Source: Malikia granosa (GTDB lineage: Bacteria; Pseudomonadota; Gammaproteobacteria; Burkholderiales; Burkholderiaceae_C). From it: a DNA stretch of 64,000 bases. Of the stretch, positions 60,808 through 64,000 are shown one piece after another (position 1 is the first letter of the stretch; each line of letters starts with the position of its first letter). Location of the stretch: positions 215,804 to 279,803 of the forward strand of contig NZ_PVLQ01000012.1 of the NCBI RefSeq assembly GCF_002980595.1, read 5' to 3'. Under the pieces are notes generated by a model. The model was not told where the DNA came from. It searched no databases and saw only the letters and a program-made list of their open reading frames with translations. The position numbers and the translations under genes are program-made.

Positions 60808-62028
60808 ATGACCGATCCGAAATGGGCCGGTCTGCAGCGCGAGACGCTGGCGGTGCGCCTGGCGGTCGAGCGCAGCCAGTACGGCGAGAACTCCGAGGCG
60901 CTCTACCTGAGCAGCGGCTATGTCCAGCCCAGCGCCGAGATCTCGGCGCGCCGCTTCGGCGGCCAGGAGGAGGGCTATACCTACGGCCGCTCCGGCAACC
61001 CGACCGTCACCAGCTTCGAGCAGCGCCTGGCCGCGCTCGAGGGCGCTCAGGCCTGCCTGGCCACCGCCTCGGGCATGTCGGCCATCATGCTGATGTGCTT
61101 CAGCCTGCTCAAGGCCGGTGACCATGTGATCATCTCGCAGTCGATGTTCGGCTCGACGCTCAAGCTGATCGGCTCCGAGTTCGCGCGCTTCGGCGTCGAG
61201 ACCTCGATCGTGCCGCAGACCGACCTCGCGGCCTGGAAGACGGCGATCCGCCCTGGCGTGACCCGGCTGCTGTTCGCCGAGACCCCGACCAATCCGCTGT
61301 CCGAGGTCTGCGACATCGCCGCGCTGGCCGATCTGGCGCATGACGCCGGCGCCTTGCTGGCGGTCGACAACTGCTTCGCGACGCCGGCGCTGCAGCGCCC
61401 GATCGAGCTTGGCGCCGACATCGTGATGCACTCGGGCACCAAGTACCTCGACGGCCAGGGCCGGGTGCTGGCCGGCGCGCTGTGCGCCAGCGAGCAGATG
61501 GTGACGGAGAAGTTCCTGCCGGTGCAGAAGAACTCGGGCATGGTGCTGTCGCCGTTCAATGCCTGGGTCGTGCTCAAGGGCCTGGAGACGCTGGACCTGC
61601 GCATGAAGGCGCAGAGCGCGCTCACGCTGGAGCTGGCGCAATGGCTGGAGGCGCATCCAGCCGTCGCCCGCGTCTACTACCCCGGCCTGGCCAGCCACCC
61701 GCAGCATGAGCTGGCCATGAAGCAGATGAACGGCCGCGGCGGCGCCGTGCTGTCCTTCGACGTCAAGGCCGGCAATCCCGAGCAGGCGCGCGCGCGCGCC
61801 TTCCATGTGCTCGATTCGATGCGCGTGCTGTCGCTGTGCACCAACCTGGGCGACACCAAGACCCTGTGCGCGCACCCGGCCAGCACCTCGCACGGCAAGC
61901 TGTCCGAGGCGCAGCGCCAGGCCGCCGGCATCACGCAGGGCCTGATCCGCGTCGCCGTCGGACTCGAACATCCCAAGGACGTGCAGGACGACCTCGCACG
62001 CGGCCTCAACACCCTCGACTCGCTATGA
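60808..62028 (+). CDS. metZ: O-succinylhomoserine sulfhydrylase
   Basis: 406-residue PLP enzyme that forms homocysteine from O-succinylhomoserine and sulfide. The PLP lysine is in [17 protein letters not shown] near residue 213. [33 protein letters not shown] is the family N-terminal substrate region, and [24 protein letters not shown] the C-terminal one. Its position next to purF is characteristic of beta- and gamma-proteobacterial MetZ. The stop overlaps the gltX start (ATGA). Confidence 0.93.
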   Translation: MTDPKWAGLQRETLAVRLAVERSQYGENSEALYLSSGYVQPSAEISARRFGGQEEGYTYGRSGNPTVTSFEQRLAALEGAQACLATASGMSAIMLMCFSLLKAGDHVIISQSMFGSTLKLIGSEFARFGVETSIVPQTDLAAWKTAIRPGVTRLLFAETPTNPLSEVCDIAALADLAHDAGALLAVDNCFATPALQRPIELGADIVMHSGTKYLDGQGRVLAGALCASEQMVTEKFLPVQKNSGMVLSPFNAWVVLKGLETLDLRMKAQSALTLELAQWLEAHPAVARVYYPGLASHPQHELAMKQMNGRGGAVLSFDVKAGNPEQARARAFHVLDSMRVLSLCTNLGDTKTLCAHPASTSHGKLSEAQRQAAGITQGLIRVAVGLEHPKDVQDDLARGLNTLDSL

Positions 62029-63431
62029 CCCAACGCGTCCGCACCCGCTTCGCCCCGTCGCCGACCGGCTTCATCCACCTCGGCAACATCCGCTCCGCGC
62101 TGTATCCGTGGGCGTTTGCCCGCGCCAAGGGCGGCGACTTCATCCTGCGCATCGAGGACACCGACCAGGAGCGCTCGACCCAGGCCGCCGTCGACGTCAT
62201 CATCGAAGGCATGAAGTGGCTCGGCCTCGACCACGACGAGGGCCCGTTCTACCAGATGCAGCGCATGGAGCGCTACAAGGAGGTGCTGCAGCAGCTCATC
62301 GATGCCGGCCGTGTCTACCCCTGCTACATGAGCATGGCCGAGCTCGACGCGCTGCGCGAGCGCCAGATGGCGAACAAGGAAAAGCCGCGCTACGACGGCA
62401 CCTGGCGCCCCGAGCCGGGCAAGGTGCTGCCTCCGATTCCTGAGGGCGTGGCGCCGGTGCTGCGCTTCAAGAACCCGAAGGAGGGCGTGGTGGCCTGGGA
62501 CGACAAGGTCAAGGGCCGCATCGAGATCGCCAATGCCGAGCTCGACGACCTGGTGATCGCGCGTCCGGCCGCGCCCGGCGAGTCGGTCGGCGTGCCGACC
62601 TACAACTTCTGCGTCGTGGTCGACGACCTCGACATGGCCATCACCCATGTGATCCGCGGCGACGACCACATCAACAACACGCCGCGCCAGATCAACATCT
62701 TCCAGGCCCTGGGCAAGGAGCATCCGGTCTACGCGCATCTGCCCACCGTGCTCAACGAGCAGGGCGAGAAGATGAGCAAGCGCAACGGTGCCAAGGCCGT
62801 CACGCAGTACCGCGACGAGGGCTACCTGCCCGAGGCCATGATCAACTACCTGGCGCGCCTGGGCTGGAGCCATGGCGACGACGAGATCTTCAGCCGCGAG
62901 CAGTTCCTGCAGTGGTTCGACCTCGATCACCTGGGCCGCAGCGCGGCGCAGTTCGACGAGGCCAAGCTGCGCTGGGTCAACGGCCAGCACATGAAGACCA
63001 CGCCCGATGCGCAGCTGGTGCCGCTGGTCGCCGAGCAGCTGGCCAAGCGCGGCATCGCCGCCGACGCGCGGCTGGAAGCGATCTGCGCCTTGTTCAAGGA
63101 CCGCTGCGACACCACGGTGGCGCTGGCCGACTGGGCTGCTGCCTTCTACGCCGAAGTGGCGCCGCAGCAGGCTGACCTCGACAAGCATTTGACCGATGCC
63201 GTCAAGCCCGCGCTTGCCGCCTTCGCTGCCAAGCTGATTGACGCCGAGTGGAGCAAGGAGGCGATTGCCGCCGCGATGAAGGCGACGCTGGCCGAGTTCG
63301 GCCTCAAGATGCCGGCGCTGGCGATGCCGGTGCGCGTGCTGGTGATGGGCACGCCGCAGACGCCTTCGGTCGATGCGGTGCTTTTCTTGCAGGGTCGTGA
63401 AAAAGTTTTGGCGGCCTTGCAAAAAGCCTGA
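62025..63431 (+). CDS. gltX: Glutamyl-tRNA synthetase
   Basis: 468-residue class I synthetase. HIGH-type [17 protein letters not shown] begins near residue 10, the zinc-region-like [15 protein letters not shown] follows, and the KMSKS-type loop is [12 protein letters not shown] near residue 246. A full-length anticodon-binding helical domain follows, so it is the discriminating or non-discriminating GluRS, not a truncated Glu-Q-tRNA synthetase. It is translationally coupled to metZ, and the tRNA cluster with its substrate tRNA-Glu starts 114 bp after its stop. Confidence 0.95.
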   Translation: MTQRVRTRFAPSPTGFIHLGNIRSALYPWAFARAKGGDFILRIEDTDQERSTQAAVDVIIEGMKWLGLDHDEGPFYQMQRMERYKEVLQQLIDAGRVYPCYMSMAELDALRERQMANKEKPRYDGTWRPEPGKVLPPIPEGVAPVLRFKNPKEGVVAWDDKVKGRIEIANAELDDLVIARPAAPGESVGVPTYNFCVVVDDLDMAITHVIRGDDHINNTPRQINIFQALGKEHPVYAHLPTVLNEQGEKMSKRNGAKAVTQYRDEGYLPEAMINYLARLGWSHGDDEIFSREQFLQWFDLDHLGRSAAQFDEAKLRWVNGQHMKTTPDAQLVPLVAEQLAKRGIAADARLEAICALFKDRCDTTVALADWAAAFYAEVAPQQADLDKHLTDAVKPALAAFAAKLIDAEWSKEAIAAAMKATLAEFGLKMPALAMPVRVLVMGTPQTPSVDAVLFLQGREKVLAALQKA

Positions 63432-63446
63432 AAAGCGCTATACAAT
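63417..63446 (+). promoter_or_regulatory. Candidate promoter for the tRNA cluster
   Basis: TTGCAA (63417-63422) and TACAAT (63441-63446) are spaced by 18 bp and overlap the end of gltX. A start near 63453 would give a leader of about 90 nt to the first tRNA. A second possible -10, TAGAAT, at 63520-63525 has only a weak -35. Which is used is unknown. Confidence 0.4.
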
Positions 63447-63485
63447 GCAAGTCTTGCTGATGCAGACATACAAAACGAAACGCGA

Positions 63486-63503
63486 TATCGACGCAAGTCG
63501 ATA
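63486..63503 (+). other. Hairpin with GCAA tetraloop in tRNA leader
   Basis: TATCGAC-GCAA-GTCGATA is a perfect 7-bp stem closed by a GNRA-type tetraloop, 42 bp before the first tRNA. It is followed by an A-rich, not T-rich, stretch, so it is not a terminator in this direction. It may be an RNA processing signal. Confidence 0.4.
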
Positions 63504-63545
63504 GAGTAAAAAAGTAATGTAGAATCTGCACTGTTGCAAACCAGA

Positions 63546-63621
<76 letters not shown>

Positions 63622-63655
63622 TCAAGGTTTGTGACAAGTCAGTAGTCTAGGTTTT

Positions 63656-63731
63656 GACCCTATCGTCTAGAGGCCTAGGACATCACCCTTTCACGGTGAG
63701 TACCGGGGTTCGAATCCCCGTAGGGTCGCCA
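63656..63731 (+). tRNA. tRNA-Glu (anticodon TTC)
   Basis: 76 nt with encoded CCA. The acceptor GACCCTA pairs with TAGGGTC, the anticodon arm CACCCTTTCACGGTG gives TTC, and the T-arm is CGGGGTTCGAATCCCCG. It is the substrate of GltX encoded just upstream. Confidence 0.96.
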
Positions 63732-63787
63732 AGTTTGCAGCGCTTGGCTGCTTGATCGAAAGATCAGGTAGCGAAGCTGCACTACCA

Positions 63788-63864
63788 GGAGTGGTAGTTC
63801 AGTTGGTTAGAATACCGGCCTGTCACGCCGGGGGTCGCGGGTTCGAGTCCCGTCCACTCCGCCA
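63788..63864 (+). tRNA. tRNA-Asp (anticodon GTC)
   Basis: 77 nt with encoded CCA. The acceptor GGAGTGG pairs with CCACTCC, the anticodon arm CCGGCCTGTCACGCCGG gives GTC, and the T-arm is GCGGGTTCGAGTCCCGT. Confidence 0.96.
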
Positions 63865-63891
63865 CAATTTGTTTGCTGTCGTGGCAACCAT

Positions 63892-63967
<76 letters not shown>

Positions 63968-64000
63968 AATGGTTACACGATTCAAGTCCTCATACGACCC

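Noticed and set aside
59275..61971. Long antisense frame across purF and metZ
   Set aside because: Shadow of two conserved genes; no start signal and no recognisable domain.

Overview
The window is high-GC bacterial chromosome, tightly packed on both strands, with 60 protein genes and 5 tRNA genes recognised. It points to a betaproteobacterium of the order Burkholderiales. The evidence is five periplasmic Bug-type (TctC) solute receptors, the folC-SPOR-cvpA-purF-metZ order, a TruC/YaaA/QueF trio, and single-copy housekeeping genes of proteobacterial type. No prophage, transposase, integrase or CRISPR array was seen. The genus cannot be settled by eye.

Layout. 1-10 kb: the end of an SDR/epimerase gene, then a nine-gene leftward catabolic operon (four Bug receptors, amidohydrolase, RraA-like aldolase, D-2-hydroxyacid dehydrogenase, cyclase-family hydrolase, SMP-30 lactonase) with a divergent IclR regulator. 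10-20 kb: tRNA-Leu, cysM, a TusA-like protein, lrgA/lrgB-like genes, dusC, a LysR/benE divergent pair, a universal stress protein and valS. 20-32 kb: truC and yaaA with overlapping divergent start codons, queF, a YcgR-like PilZ protein, a ferric-reductase-like flavoprotein, two large sensor kinases flanking dinB. 32-38 kb: panE, an MFS exporter, another Bug receptor, cho, trhP and a small lipoprotein. 38-45 kb: a redox block with an SHP-type cytochrome operon, a DUF2892 protein, ccoG, and a PepSY/response regulator/kinase operon. 45-56 kb: a P-type ATPase, yajQ, murB, an MFS transporter, argG, ppnP, an ArsC-like protein, a NERD-nuclease/helicase fusion, DUF1232 and DUF445 proteins, and a small repeat protein. 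56-64 kb: folC, SPOR protein, cvpA, purF, metZ, gltX, then tRNA-Ala, tRNA-Glu, tRNA-Asp and an identical second tRNA-Ala.

How the parts work together. The first operon looks like uptake plus ring or lactone opening, oxidation and aldol cleavage of an unidentified organic acid. The 38-45 kb block combines an SHP/diheme/cytochrome b electron-transfer module with a Cu-oxidase maturation protein and a sensory system. The last block is a growth-linked operon ending in glutamyl-tRNA synthetase, directly followed by a tRNA cluster containing its substrate.

Most unusual items: truC and yaaA share a CATG so that each ribosome-binding site lies in the other gene; a DnaA-box-like, hairpin-rich 330-bp gap with no gene; a 69-residue acidic protein built on three 27-bp tandem repeats downstream of a Fur-box-like site; a lone nuclease-helicase fusion; and palindromes that start and end on the stop codons of convergent genes. 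All calls come from reading the sequence; no database search was run.
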